64,000 bases of DNA from UKL13-2 sp031414695 (GCA_031414695.1 JANNWG010000037.1:48198-112197), one strand, 5' to 3'. Positions 35,688 through 45,073 are shown, numbered from the stretch's first letter. Numbers and translations are program-made. The notes: generated by a model from the sequence alone, not told the origin.

Positions 35688-36617
35688 TTGAACACTACTA
35701 AAGCCGTCGTACTCGAAAAACCAGAAACGCTCAAGGTAAGCATGCTGACCCTTGACGCGGCTGGCGAGGAAGACGTAACGGTAGATATCAACTGGAGCGG
35801 TATTAGCACAGGCACCGAGCGTTTGCTCTGGTCAGGCCGTATGCCCGCCTTCCCTGGCATGGGTTATCCGCTCGTCCCCGGTTACGAATCAGTCGGCGTC
35901 GTTGTAGACGCGGGCATCAGGTCAGGCTTAACAGTCGGTGAATGCGTATTTGTGCCAGGCGCCAAGTGCTTTGGCGACGTGCGTGGCTTATTTGGCGGTG
36001 CTGCTCAGCGTGTCGTATTACCAGGCGCGCGCGCCTTAGCCATTGACCGCAATCTTGGCGAAAACGGCGTCTTGCTGGCACTCGCAGCAACGGCCCACCA
36101 TGCTATCGAAGGCGCAACACCCGATTTAATCATCGGCCACGGCGTATTAGGCCGCGTATTAGCGCGTTTAGCCGTGTTGGCTGGCGGCACACCAACAGTT
36201 TGGGAAACTAACGTAGCGCGTCAAGCGGGCGCGGTTGGCTACAACGTCATTGACCCTGCCAACGACACACGTCGCAATTACAAAACAATTTGTGACGTTA
36301 GCGGTGACGCAAAAATTTTGGATTCACTCATTTCACGCCTGTCACTTGGTGGCGAAATTGTCTTAGCGGGCTTTTATGACGAAGCGCTTTCATTCACATT
36401 TCCGCCCGCCTTTATGCGTGAGGCACGAATTCGCGTTGCCGCACAATGGCAGCCAAGCGACTTAATCGCCGTTAAACGCGCGGCCGAATCCGGTGCGCTT
36501 AATTTAGATGGGCTCATCACACATCGCGCCGAAGCAGCTGATGCTGATGCGGCTTACCGCACCGCCTTTGGCGACGCCAACTGCTTGAAAATGATTCTCG
36601 ACTGGAGAGACGCATGA
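35688..36617 (+). CDS. bchC: bacteriochlorophyllide a dehydrogenase BchC
   Basis: A 309-residue zinc-type alcohol dehydrogenase relative. It starts with TTG, supported by AGAGGAAT 6 bases upstream. Typical pieces are the N-terminal V-V-L-E-K-P-E-T-L, S-G-I-S-T-G-T-E-R-L-L near residue 40, G-Y-E-S-V-G-V-V near residue 64 and a nucleotide-binding region around I-I-G-H-G-V-L-G. BchC oxidises the 3-hydroxyethyl group in bacteriochlorophyll a synthesis. Its stop overlaps bchX by 4 bases. Confidence 0.92.
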   Translation: MNTTKAVVLEKPETLKVSMLTLDAAGEEDVTVDINWSGISTGTERLLWSGRMPAFPGMGYPLVPGYESVGVVVDAGIRSGLTVGECVFVPGAKCFGDVRGLFGGAAQRVVLPGARALAIDRNLGENGVLLALAATAHHAIEGATPDLIIGHGVLGRVLARLAVLAGGTPTVWETNVARQAGAVGYNVIDPANDTRRNYKTICDVSGDAKILDSLISRLSLGGEIVLAGFYDEALSFTFPPAFMREARIRVAAQWQPSDLIAVKRAAESGALNLDGLITHRAEAADADAAYRTAFGDANCLKMILDWRDA

Positions 36618-37621
36618 CCGCAACTTCCACCACATCGCCAGTACAGTTTATGAAGACCAATTTGCGTCAAGAGGCCTCTATTGAGCCTGATGCCGTCCAC
36701 ACTGGCCCTGTCACCAAGACCACACAAATCATCGCCATCTATGGCAAAGGCGGTATCGGCAAAAGTTTCACGCTGGCCAACCTCTCCTACATGATGGCGC
36801 AGCTCGGCAAAAAAGTATTGCTCATCGGCTGTGACCCAAAAAGTGACACCACATCACTACTTTTCGGTGGCAAAGCTTGTCCGACCATTATTGAAACATC
36901 ATCGAAGAAAAAACTCTCTGGCGAAGCTGTTGCCATTGGCGACGTATGTTTCAAACGCGATGGTGTGTATGCGATGGAATTAGGCGGCCCAGAAGTTGGC
37001 CGTGGCTGCGGTGGACGCGGCATCATTCACGGTTTTGAAACGCTCGAAAAATTAGGCTTCCACGAATGGGGCTTTGATTATGTGTTGCTCGACTTTTTGG
37101 GTGACGTAGTCTGCGGCGGATTCGGCTTGCCAATTGCGCGCGACATGTGCCAAAAAGTGATTGTGGTCGGCTCCAACGATTTGCAGTCACTCTATGTCGC
37201 TAACAACGTTTGTAGCGCGGTTGAGTATTTCCGCAAACTTGGCGGCAACGTGGGCGTAGCTGGTATGGTCATCAACAAAGATGACGGCACCGGTGAAGCG
37301 GCCGCCTTTGCAGAACGCGTTGGTATTCCCGTACTCGCTGCCATTCCAGCACACGATGATATTCGCCGTAAATCGGCCAGCTATGAAATCATCGGTCGCC
37401 CTGGTACACAGTGGGCATCTTTATTTGAAACACTTGCCACTAATGTCGGCGAAGCGCCACCCGTGCGCCCTAACCCACTGACACAAGATGAATTGCTCGG
37501 TCTTTTCTCAGCCGATATTACCGGCCGCAATGTGGTGCTCGAGCCTGCGACCCAATTTGATATGTGCGGCAAAACGGACACCACAAAAGCGTCCCTTGAA
37601 GTGGTTTACGACACGGTTTAA
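36614..37621 (+). CDS. bchX: chlorophyllide a reductase iron protein BchX
   Basis: A 335-residue NifH-like protein. The P-loop is Y-G-K-G-G-I-G-K-S near residue 43. Cluster-binding Cys residues sit in G-R-G-C-G-G-R-G near residue 132 and D-V-V-C-G-G-F near residue 167, bridging a 4Fe-4S cluster between two subunits. It passes electrons with ATP hydrolysis to the BchY-BchZ complex, which reduces the B ring. It is co-transcribed with bchC. Confidence 0.95.
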   Translation: MTATSTTSPVQFMKTNLRQEASIEPDAVHTGPVTKTTQIIAIYGKGGIGKSFTLANLSYMMAQLGKKVLLIGCDPKSDTTSLLFGGKACPTIIETSSKKKLSGEAVAIGDVCFKRDGVYAMELGGPEVGRGCGGRGIIHGFETLEKLGFHEWGFDYVLLDFLGDVVCGGFGLPIARDMCQKVIVVGSNDLQSLYVANNVCSAVEYFRKLGGNVGVAGMVINKDDGTGEAAAFAERVGIPVLAAIPAHDDIRRKSASYEIIGRPGTQWASLFETLATNVGEAPPVRPNPLTQDELLGLFSADITGRNVVLEPATQFDMCGKTDTTKASLEVVYDTV

Positions 37622-37672
37622 GACTAAAACCAATACCAATTAAACACAAACTTATTTAACTTACGCTTAAAA

Positions 37673-39208
37673 ATGTCCACGTTCGATCAACCCATTATTG
37701 CTAACCCTGAATCTACACAAGTAGATGGTTTAGGTTGCCATTCCGGCAAAGATCAATTATTAGCGGCGGCAAAAAACGCGGGTAAATCTGAAACGCTCGA
37801 CCAGTACGCCAAAGACTATCCAAAAGGCGCGCATGACCAACCACAATCAATGTGCCCTGCGTTTGGCGCCTTGCGGGTTGGCTTACGTATGCGCCGTACT
37901 GCGACTGTTTTATCTGGTTCGGCATGCTGCGTGTATGGCTTGACCTTCACGTCACATTTTTATGGCGCGCGCCGTACGGTGGGCTACGTGCCGTTTAATT
38001 CTGAGTCACTTGTTACCGGCAAATTATTTGAAGATATAAGGGAAGCCACCTTTAAATTAGCTGATCCCGCTTTATATGATGCAGTGGTAATTATTAATTT
38101 ATGTGTGCCAACCGCCAGTGGCGTACCACTTCAGTTGTTGCCTAAAGAAATTAACGGCGTCAGGATTATCGGCATCGACGTACCAGGTTTTGGCGTGCCA
38201 ACCCATGCGGAGGCCAAAGATGTGTTGGCTGGCGCCATGCTCAAATATGCGCGCACCGAGGCTGAACAAGGCCCCGTGCAGGCGCCGCGCAATGGCAAAA
38301 ATGAAAAACCAACAGTTTCAATCGTCGGCGAAGTATTCCCTGTTGATCCTATTACCATCGGCATGATGCTGGAGCCAATGGGCTTAGCGGCAGGCCCAGT
38401 CGTACCTACCCGCGAGTGGCGCGAATTGTATGCAGCACTTGATTGCGTAGCCGTTGCGGCGGTTCATCCTTTTTACACCGCTAGCTTGCGTGAATTCAGT
38501 GCGGCAGGCCGCACCATCGTTGGCTCTGCACCCGTTGGTTACGATGGCACAGAAGCATGGCTACAAAATATTGGTGTTGCCGCCAATATCGGTCAAGACA
38601 AAATTGACGCGGCTAAAAATAAATATTTACCCGCCATCAAAGCGGCATTGTCAGCCATGCCGATTAAAGGCCGCATCACCATGAGCGGCTATGAAGGTTC
38701 AGAATTATTAGTCGCCCGTTTACTGGTCGAGTCTGGTGCGGACTTACGCTATGTCGGCACGGCCTGCCCACGTACCCAGTGGAGTGAAGCTGACCGCGAT
38801 TGGCTGGTTTCACGTGGCGTACATGTGCAATATCGCGCCTCACTTGAGCAAGATTTAGCCGCGATGCATGAATTCAAACCCGACTTAGCCATTGGCACTA
38901 CGCCGATCGTTCAGGCGGCTAAAGAACTAATGATTCCTGGTCTATATTTCACCAATTTAATTTCAGCGCGCCCACTCATGGGGCCAGCCGGTGCGGGCTC
39001 ACTTGCCACCGTGATAAACGCAGCAATCGCTAATAAAGAACGCTTTCACGCGATGAAAGAATTCTTTAATGGTGTAGGCGAAGGCCACACCTCTGGCGTG
39101 TGGGAAGCCGCCAATGGCGTGCCACAAGATCGCCCTGAATTTAAGGATTACACCAAACGTCAAGTCATCAAATTGATGAAGATGAAAAAATCAGAGGAGA
39201 TGATCTGA
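37673..39208 (+). CDS. bchY: chlorophyllide a reductase subunit BchY
   Basis: A 511-residue NifD/NifE-like subunit. Conserved Cys residues near the start (Q-S-M-C-P-A-F-G and G-S-A-C-C-V-Y-G) contribute to the 4Fe-4S cluster shared with BchZ. The tail ends in R-Q-V-I-K-L-M-K-M-K-K. Its stop overlaps bchZ by one base, so expression is coupled. Confidence 0.94.
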   Translation: MSTFDQPIIANPESTQVDGLGCHSGKDQLLAAAKNAGKSETLDQYAKDYPKGAHDQPQSMCPAFGALRVGLRMRRTATVLSGSACCVYGLTFTSHFYGARRTVGYVPFNSESLVTGKLFEDIREATFKLADPALYDAVVIINLCVPTASGVPLQLLPKEINGVRIIGIDVPGFGVPTHAEAKDVLAGAMLKYARTEAEQGPVQAPRNGKNEKPTVSIVGEVFPVDPITIGMMLEPMGLAAGPVVPTREWRELYAALDCVAVAAVHPFYTASLREFSAAGRTIVGSAPVGYDGTEAWLQNIGVAANIGQDKIDAAKNKYLPAIKAALSAMPIKGRITMSGYEGSELLVARLLVESGADLRYVGTACPRTQWSEADRDWLVSRGVHVQYRASLEQDLAAMHEFKPDLAIGTTPIVQAAKELMIPGLYFTNLISARPLMGPAGAGSLATVINAAIANKERFHAMKEFFNGVGEGHTSGVWEAANGVPQDRPEFKDYTKRQVIKLMKMKKSEEMI

Positions 39209-40677
39209 TGTTGGTGCTCGATCATGATCGCGCAGGCGGCTATTGGGGTGCGGTGTATGTATTTACCGCCGTCAAAGGCTTGCAGGTCGTTATCGATGGT
39301 CCAGTGGGCTGCGAGAATTTACCGGTGACATCGGTTCTGCATTACACAGATGCCTTACCACCGCATGAGCTACCGATTGTTGTAACAGGTTTGGCCGAAG
39401 AACATTTGGGACGTGAAGGCACTGAGGGCGCGATGAAACGTGCACATGCCACACTTGACCCTGACCTGCCAGCTGTTGTTGTCACTGGCTCTATTGCCGA
39501 GATGATTGGTGGTGGCGTGACGCCAGAGGGCACAAACATTCAACGTTTCTTGCCGCGCACCATCGATGAAGACCAATGGCAGTGCGCAAACCGCGCAATG
39601 TTTTGGCTATGGGTGGAATATGGCAATAAGCGTGGCGCCGTGCCTGAAGCCAAGCCGCGCGAAGCTGACAAAGATGGCGTCGTTCGTCCACTCGTTAATA
39701 TTATTGGACCTGCATACGGCACATTTAATATGCCGAGCGACTTAGCTGAAATAAGGCGCTTAGTTGAAGGCATTGGTGCTAAGGTCAACATGACGTTTCC
39801 GCTGGGCACACATTTAGCTGACGTTCGAAAATTGGCTGATGCCGAAGTCAATATTTGTATGTATCGTGAATTTGGCCGCATGCTGTGTGAGGCGCTGGAG
39901 CGCCCCTACTTGCAAGCACCGATTGGATTGCACAGCACCACCAAATTTTTACGCCGCTTGGGTGAGCTTTTGGGTATTGATCCAGAACCATTTATCGAGC
40001 GCGAAAAACACACAACAATCAAACCAATCTGGGACTTGTGGCGATCAGTTACACAAGATTTCTTTGGCACCGCCAGCTTCGCAGTGGTGGCAAATGAGAC
40101 TTACACTCGCGGACTCAAAAATTTTCTCGAAGTCGAAATGGGGCTGCCATGCAATTTTGCGGTCTCACGCATACCGGGCGCTAAAACAGACAATGATGCC
40201 GTGCGCAAAATGATTCGCGATAAAGCCCCGCTCATTATGTTTGGCAGCTACAACGAACGTATGTATGTGGCCGAATGCGGTGCCCGCACTTCCTATATCC
40301 CAGCGTCATTTCCTGGCGCCATTATTCGCCGCCATATCGGCACGCCGTTTATGGGCTATTCCGGCGCCACGTATTTAATACAAGAAGTCGCAAACGCCTT
40401 ATTTGATGCGCTGTTTCACATACTTCCCTTGGCTAGCCAAATGGATAAGGTTGACCCCACCCTAGCGAAGGTTATGAAAGCCTTGCCGTGGGGTGATGAA
40501 GCCAAAGCATTGCTCGACCAAATGGTGGATGACCAGCCCATCTTAATTCGTATTTCAGTAGCCAAGCGGATGCGCGATCGCGCAGAACGCGAAGCAAGAT
40601 TAGCAGGCGAAGAGTTAGTTTTAGAACAACACGTAATTAATGCACGAGATGCACTTCTAGAAGGAGCTACCGTATGA
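39208..40677 (+). CDS. bchZ: chlorophyllide a reductase subunit BchZ
   Basis: A 489-residue NifK-like partner of BchY. Early motif D-G-P-V-G-C-E-N-L-P-V-T-S-V-L-H-Y supplies a cluster ligand. It forms the catalytic heterotetramer that makes bacteriochlorin from chlorin. The 3' end overlaps the pufQ-like gene by 4 bases, and in relatives puf promoter activity lies within this gene. Confidence 0.94.
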   Translation: MLVLDHDRAGGYWGAVYVFTAVKGLQVVIDGPVGCENLPVTSVLHYTDALPPHELPIVVTGLAEEHLGREGTEGAMKRAHATLDPDLPAVVVTGSIAEMIGGGVTPEGTNIQRFLPRTIDEDQWQCANRAMFWLWVEYGNKRGAVPEAKPREADKDGVVRPLVNIIGPAYGTFNMPSDLAEIRRLVEGIGAKVNMTFPLGTHLADVRKLADAEVNICMYREFGRMLCEALERPYLQAPIGLHSTTKFLRRLGELLGIDPEPFIEREKHTTIKPIWDLWRSVTQDFFGTASFAVVANETYTRGLKNFLEVEMGLPCNFAVSRIPGAKTDNDAVRKMIRDKAPLIMFGSYNERMYVAECGARTSYIPASFPGAIIRRHIGTPFMGYSGATYLIQEVANALFDALFHILPLASQMDKVDPTLAKVMKALPWGDEAKALLDQMVDDQPILIRISVAKRMRDRAEREARLAGEELVLEQHVINARDALLEGATV

Positions 40678-40910
40678 ACAGCACACATATTCAGTCGCAT
40701 GCCGACAAATCGAGTGACAGAGTTTTTTTGAAGAAACGTGATGAACGTTTGTTTCAAGCGCTCTTCTTTGTCAGTTTTCCGGTGTTCTTAGCGGTGGTAT
40801 TTACGACACGCTTAATACCCGCAGGTAGTGAGCAAAAAAAACAAACATCGATGATTAACGAAGCCCGTGAATCGGCTCGTTCAACCATCGCGTTGGCATT
40901 GACAGATTAA
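40674..40910 (+). CDS. pufQ: PufQ-like protein between bchZ and pufB
   Basis: A 78-residue protein with one membrane helix near residues 30-48 (F-F-V-S-F-P-V-F-L-A-V-V-F). Its charged N-terminus carries K-K-R-D-E-R, and its C-terminus E-S-A-R-S-T-I-A-L-A-L is similar to the A-R-x-I-T-P-M end of PufQ. PufQ is needed for pigment supply and assembly in Rhodobacter. Position and layout support the call more than sequence does. It is overlapped 4 bases by bchZ. Confidence 0.65.
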   Translation: MNSTHIQSHADKSSDRVFLKKRDERLFQALFFVSFPVFLAVVFTTRLIPAGSEQKKQTSMINEARESARSTIALALTD

Positions 40911-41050
40911 TGCCATAACGAAAACGCTCGGCAGTATGAGCGTGCTTTGGTTCAATTGAGCGAACTCAGAGCAATCCTCGCCGTACGGGATGGGTACGGT
41001 GCTATACCGGAACAACATTAGTTGTACCGGATGTCATGAAGGAGATTTAC

Positions 41051-41200
41051 ATGTCTGAAGATAAATCGTTGTCAGGACTATCCAGTGATGAAGCAAAAGC
41101 GTTTCATGGCTTGTTTATGTTTAGCTTCGCTGGCTTTACCGTGATTGCAGTTGTGGCTCACGTGTTGGTATGGGGTTGGCGTCCTTGGTTTGCGGGCTAA
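41051..41200 (+). CDS. pufB: light-harvesting 1 beta polypeptide PufB
   Basis: A 49-residue antenna protein. A charged N-terminus with L-S-S-D-E-A-K-A-F-H precedes one membrane helix with the ligand His in V-V-A-H-V-L-V-W and the aromatic end W-R-P-W-F. It binds bacteriochlorophyll a in the ring around the reaction centre. GGAG lies 7 bases before the ATG. Confidence 0.95.
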   Translation: MSEDKSLSGLSSDEAKAFHGLFMFSFAGFTVIAVVAHVLVWGWRPWFAG

Positions 41201-41274
41201 TCACCGTTTGTTTGCCTAGGTAATCAACTTTGACTAACTTGTAATTGTTTCTAATTATTTTAGGAGATTGAAAC

Positions 41275-41457
41275 ATGTGGAGAATTTGGACGTTATTCGA
41301 TCCGCGGCGTGCTCTCGTAGCATTAGCAGCGTTTCTATTCACGCTAGCAATTGTGATTCATTTCATTTTGCTCAGTACCGATCGTTTCAACTGGCTCGCC
41401 GGTCCCGCAGTAAAAGCAGGCCCAGCAGTCTCACAAATGGCACCAGCGCCGAAGTAA
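41275..41457 (+). CDS. pufA: light-harvesting 1 alpha polypeptide PufA
   Basis: A 60-residue antenna protein with the family start M-W-R-I-W-T-L-F-D-P-R-R. One membrane helix holds the ligand His in I-V-I-H-F-I-L-L-S-T-D-R-F-N-W. The Ala/Pro-rich tail is short. A strong AGGAGA precedes it. It pairs with PufB. Confidence 0.96.
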   Translation: MWRIWTLFDPRRALVALAAFLFTLAIVIHFILLSTDRFNWLAGPAVKAGPAVSQMAPAPK

Positions 41458-41477
41458 TAGCGTGTAGTACCGCAGTT

Positions 41478-41562
41478 AACGGGTGACGTTTGCTGTGGGG
41501 AAGTTGACAGACTTTAGGGCTCTACAATTTAGCTGGCGACAAACCTCACCCGTTGTTTTTTT
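41478..41562 (+). terminator. intercistronic hairpin between pufA and pufL with T-run
   Basis: AACGGGTG (41478-41485) pairs with CACCCGTT (41547-41554), and GTTTG pairs with CAAAC just inside. Seven T follow. The position matches the pufBA-pufL hairpin of other purple bacteria, which partly terminates and protects the antenna message so that antenna proteins exceed reaction-centre proteins. Confidence 0.75.
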
Positions 41563-41691
41563 GTAGCAAAACGATGTAACAAGCACAAGAATATTGCACG
41601 ACCAACCGCCGCATTGAAGCTCGTCACTCGCACGGTGTTAGCGACGACTCAAACGGAAAATATCAGACCAAGAAAGCCGGAGGAAGCCATC

Positions 41692-42516
41692 ATGGCAATG
41701 CTGAGTTTTGAACGTAAGTACCGAGTCCGCGGCGGCACGCTGCTAGGCGGCGATCTATTCGATTTTTGGGTGGGGCCATTTTATGTTGGCTTCTTTGGTG
41801 TCACCACCATATTTTTTGCGGTGCTTGGCACCATGTTGATTCTATGGGGCGCTTCACAAGGGCCGACATGGAACGTATGGCAAATCAATATCTCACCGCC
41901 CGACCTTAAGTACGGGTTAGGCATGGCGCCGCTGATGGAAGGCGGGCTTTGGCAGATCATCACCGTCTGCGCAATAGGTGCATTTGTCTCTTGGGCACTG
42001 CGAGAAGTTGAGATTTGTCGAAAGCTAGGCATGGGGTTTCATGTGCCGTTCGCTTTTGCTTTTGCGATTTTGGCGTACGTTACACTGGTGGTCATCCGAC
42101 CTGTACTGATGGGCGCATGGGGACACGGTTTTCCCTACGGCATCATGAGCCACCTCGATTGGGTATCCAATACGGGATATCAATATCTTCACTTTCACTA
42201 CAACCCTGCTCACATGATTGCAGTGAGTTTCTTTTTTGCCACCACCCTAGCGTTGTCACTGCACGGCGGGTTAATTCTCTCCTCGACAAACCCTGCACGT
42301 GGCGAGCCAGTCAAAACAGCTGAACATGAAAACACTTTTTTCCGTGACGCAATCGGCTACTCGATCGGCACTTTAGGCGTACATCGTCTCGGCTTGTTTT
42401 TAGCGCTAAGTGCCGTTTTTTGGAGTGCGGTTTGTATTGTTATCAGTGGCCCATTTTGGACGCGTGGTTGGCCCGAATGGTGGACTTGGTGGCTAAACTT
42501 GCCAGTGTGGAAATAA
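41692..42516 (+). CDS. pufL: photosynthetic reaction centre L subunit
   Basis: A 274-residue subunit from the ATG preceded by GGAGGAAG; an in-frame start at 41614 is in the leader. Five membrane helices. Characteristic pieces are M-L-S-F-E-R-K-Y-R-V-R-G-G at the start, F-H-Y-N-P-A-H-M near residue 170, a helix with L-S-L-H-G-G, and E-N-T-F-F-R-D near residue 212. It binds the special pair and the active-branch cofactors including QA/QB ligands shared with M. Confidence 0.97.
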   Translation: MAMLSFERKYRVRGGTLLGGDLFDFWVGPFYVGFFGVTTIFFAVLGTMLILWGASQGPTWNVWQINISPPDLKYGLGMAPLMEGGLWQIITVCAIGAFVSWALREVEICRKLGMGFHVPFAFAFAILAYVTLVVIRPVLMGAWGHGFPYGIMSHLDWVSNTGYQYLHFHYNPAHMIAVSFFFATTLALSLHGGLILSSTNPARGEPVKTAEHENTFFRDAIGYSIGTLGVHRLGLFLALSAVFWSAVCIVISGPFWTRGWPEWWTWWLNLPVWK

Positions 42517-42529
42517 GGGAGAGACAATC

Positions 42530-43507
42530 ATGGAATATCAAAATATTTTCACCCGTGTTCAAGTGCATGCACCCTATGATGGTGTGCCATTACCCAAGAG
42601 TGATTGGTGGGGTCGCGACGGTAAACCCTTCTTTAACTATTGGCTCGGCAAAATAGGCGATGCGCAAATCGGGCCTTTCTACTTAGGTGGCCTAGGTGTT
42701 GCCTCAATTATTTGTTTCTTTATCGCTTTTGAGATTATTGGTCTCAATATGTTTGCCTCTGTCAATTGGGATCCGGTGCAATTTGTCCGCCAACTGCCAT
42801 GGCTAGCGCTTGAGACGCCTTCGCCTGCATATGGACTTAAAATTCCGCCGCTAAATGAAGGCGGTTGGTGGCTGATGGCTGGCTTCTTCCTGACGATGTC
42901 AATTTTGTTATGGTGGCTCCGTATGTATCGTCGCGCGCGCTCTCTCGGTATGGGCACGCATGTGGCGTGGGCATTTGCTGCCGCCATCTGGCTCTATTTG
43001 GTACTCGGTTTTATTCGCCCTGTCATTATTGGCAACTGGGGCGAGGCTGTGCCATTCGGCATTTTCCCGCATCTGGACTGGACAGCGGCATTCTCGATTC
43101 GTTACGGTAATTTGTTTTATAACCCGTTCCATATGTTGTCTATCGTATTTTTGTACGGCTCTGCGTTACTCTTCGCAATGCACGGTGCAACTATCCTAGC
43201 GGTTAGCCGCTTCGGTGGCGAGCGTGAGATTGAGCAGATTACCGACCGCGGCACGGCATCAGAGCGCGCTGCATTGTTTTGGCGTTGGACGATGGGCTTT
43301 AATGCGTCGATGGAGTCTATACATCGCTGGGCATGGTGGTTTGCCGTGTTGTGCCCACTTACCGGTGGCATTGGCATCTTGCTAACTGGCACCGTCGTTG
43401 ACAACTGGTATTTGTGGGCGGTTAAGCATGGCGTGGCACCAATGTATCCAATGGTTTATCCATCGCCGGTAATTGACCCTGCACTATTGCAAGGAGTTGG
43501 CAAATGA
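42530..43507 (+). CDS. pufM: photosynthetic reaction centre M subunit
   Basis: A 325-residue subunit. Conserved parts are the N-terminal M-E-Y-Q-N-I-F-T-R-V-Q-V, L-F-Y-N-P-F-H-M near residue 200, F-A-M-H-G-A-T and the region G-F-N-A-S-M-E-S-I-H-R-W-A-W-W near residue 265. It ends 4 bases inside pufC. GGGAGA lies before the ATG. Confidence 0.97.
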   Translation: MEYQNIFTRVQVHAPYDGVPLPKSDWWGRDGKPFFNYWLGKIGDAQIGPFYLGGLGVASIICFFIAFEIIGLNMFASVNWDPVQFVRQLPWLALETPSPAYGLKIPPLNEGGWWLMAGFFLTMSILLWWLRMYRRARSLGMGTHVAWAFAAAIWLYLVLGFIRPVIIGNWGEAVPFGIFPHLDWTAAFSIRYGNLFYNPFHMLSIVFLYGSALLFAMHGATILAVSRFGGEREIEQITDRGTASERAALFWRWTMGFNASMESIHRWAWWFAVLCPLTGGIGILLTGTVVDNWYLWAVKHGVAPMYPMVYPSPVIDPALLQGVGK

Positions 43508-44883
43508 AACTACTCAATAAATGTGTTGCTGCTAGTGTGGCGCTGCTAACAATGGCTGGACTCACCGGCTGTTGGGAACGTCCACCAATTGATACCTATC
43601 AGCGCGGCTATCGCGGCACGGCAATGGTGGAAATTAACAATCCACGCGATATTAAAAAGCAAGCCGCCGCTAATATTGCGCCGGTTGCATCGCCTGCTGC
43701 ACCTGAAGGCGGGCCAGCAGCCAATACGGTGTATAAAAATGTGCAGGTGCTGGGCAATCTAAGTCTGGGCGAATTTACCCGCACCATGGTTTCTCTCACC
43801 GCATGGGTGGCACCTGAAGAAGGCTGCACTTATTGCCACAAACCAGGTGAAGGCATGGAGTCAGATTCGCTGTACACCAAAGTGGTAGCGCGCAAAATGT
43901 TGCAGATGACGCAAACCATTAATGCCGAAAATAAGACACACGTAGGCGCAACAGGTGTGACTTGCTATACGTGTCACCGTGGCAAACACATTCCTGACGA
44001 AGTATGGTTCACACCAGCGCAAGCCAAGACTGAAACGCGCATGGTGGGTGGCGATGGCTTACAAAATAAACCTTCGCCTGATGTTGGCTTCATGTCGCTA
44101 CCATCTGACGGACTAACGCCATTTTTAAGCAAGGCAATGGAAATTCGCACCGCTGGTTCAACGGCTCTACCGATGCGTGGTGAGAAGAGGAACCTGCAGA
44201 CAACAAAGCAAACCGAGTGGACATATTCGCTCATGGTGCATATGTCTGAAGGCTTGGGCGTGAATTGTACTTATTGCCACAACACACGTTCATTTTCATC
44301 ATGGGAAACCAGCACGCCGCAACGCGTGACCGCATGGCATGGTATTCGCATGACGCGTAATCTGAATAACACTTACATGGAACCGCTGACTTCAGCCTTC
44401 CCAGCGGACCGTAAAGGCCCGACAGGTGACGTTGCCAAGATTAACTGTGCAACCTGTCATCAGGGCGCTTACAAGCCTCTCTACGGCGCGCAAATGGCGA
44501 AGGACTACCCCGCATTGCTCACTAAAACGGCTGCTGTAGCACCGCAAACAGTAGCGGCCATAGTGCCTGGTAGCCTGGTTGGTAAATTACTCTTCGGCGC
44601 GGGGCAAAGCGATCTAAATGCCGAAAATCAAAAGTTTCTAGCTGATGTTGCGGCAGCACTCAAAACCAATGCTGAAGCTAAGGTAGATGTTTCTGGTTTT
44701 GCTGACAAAACCGGCAATGCCACTAAAAATCTTGAACTCGCCAAGCTGCGTGCATTTGCAGTGCGTGACGCACTCAAGAGCGCTGGCATTGACGACAAAC
44801 GCATTCAGCTGAAAAAGCCTGAGTTTGTTGTCGGCGGTGCAGAGACAGACTCACGTCGCGTGGACATTGTGGCGGCAAAGTAA
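43504..44883 (+). CDS. pufC: tetraheme reaction-centre cytochrome PufC with a C-terminal OmpA-like domain
   Basis: A 459-residue lipoprotein (L-T-G-C, Cys23). Four heme motifs are visible at residues 108-112 (CTYCH), 154-158 (CYTCH), 255-259 (CTYCH) and 315-319 (CATCH), as in ordinary tetraheme PufC. The cytochrome part ends near residue 335. After an Ala/Pro-rich linker, residues 354-459 form an OmpA C-terminal type domain, with L-F-G-A-G-Q-S-D-L, V-S-G-F-A-D-K-T-G and D-S-R-R-V-D-I including the Asp and Arg that normally hold peptidoglycan. The frame is continuous. It overlaps pufM by 4 bases. Confidence 0.93.
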   Translation: MKLLNKCVAASVALLTMAGLTGCWERPPIDTYQRGYRGTAMVEINNPRDIKKQAAANIAPVASPAAPEGGPAANTVYKNVQVLGNLSLGEFTRTMVSLTAWVAPEEGCTYCHKPGEGMESDSLYTKVVARKMLQMTQTINAENKTHVGATGVTCYTCHRGKHIPDEVWFTPAQAKTETRMVGGDGLQNKPSPDVGFMSLPSDGLTPFLSKAMEIRTAGSTALPMRGEKRNLQTTKQTEWTYSLMVHMSEGLGVNCTYCHNTRSFSSWETSTPQRVTAWHGIRMTRNLNNTYMEPLTSAFPADRKGPTGDVAKINCATCHQGAYKPLYGAQMAKDYPALLTKTAAVAPQTVAAIVPGSLVGKLLFGAGQSDLNAENQKFLADVAAALKTNAEAKVDVSGFADKTGNATKNLELAKLRAFAVRDALKSAGIDDKRIQLKKPEFVVGGAETDSRRVDIVAAK

Positions 44884-44902
44884 TTCGACGCAGATGAATA
44901 AC

Positions 44903-44931
44903 AAAAAGGGCGACCATTGGTCGCCCTTTTT
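44903..44931 (+). terminator. terminator of the puf operon
   Basis: AAAAAGGGCGACCA and TGGTCGCCCTTTTT form a long stem with T-run, 20 bases after the pufC stop. It would also work in the other direction. Confidence 0.9.
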
Positions 44932-44938
44932 GTTTATG

Positions 44939-45073
44939 CTTTTAACCTAGAAACGGCAGTTGACCGCTGAAGTTGCTTGAAAGAGCGCATGTATAAAGGC
45001 GTTTAGTGAATTACACCATTCATCAATATGGTGACTCACGCTACGGATGCGATTGCCGTTTCTAGGTTTAAAG
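44939..45073. repeat. inverted repeat pair downstream of pufC
   Basis: CTTTTAACCTAGAAACGGCA (arm 44939-44961) and the reverse complement of 45051-45073 (CTTTAAACCTAGAAACGGCA) match at almost every position. The 90-base interior shows no gene. AACCTAGAAACGG also occurs at 8504-8516, so this is a dispersed sequence. Confidence 0.7.
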
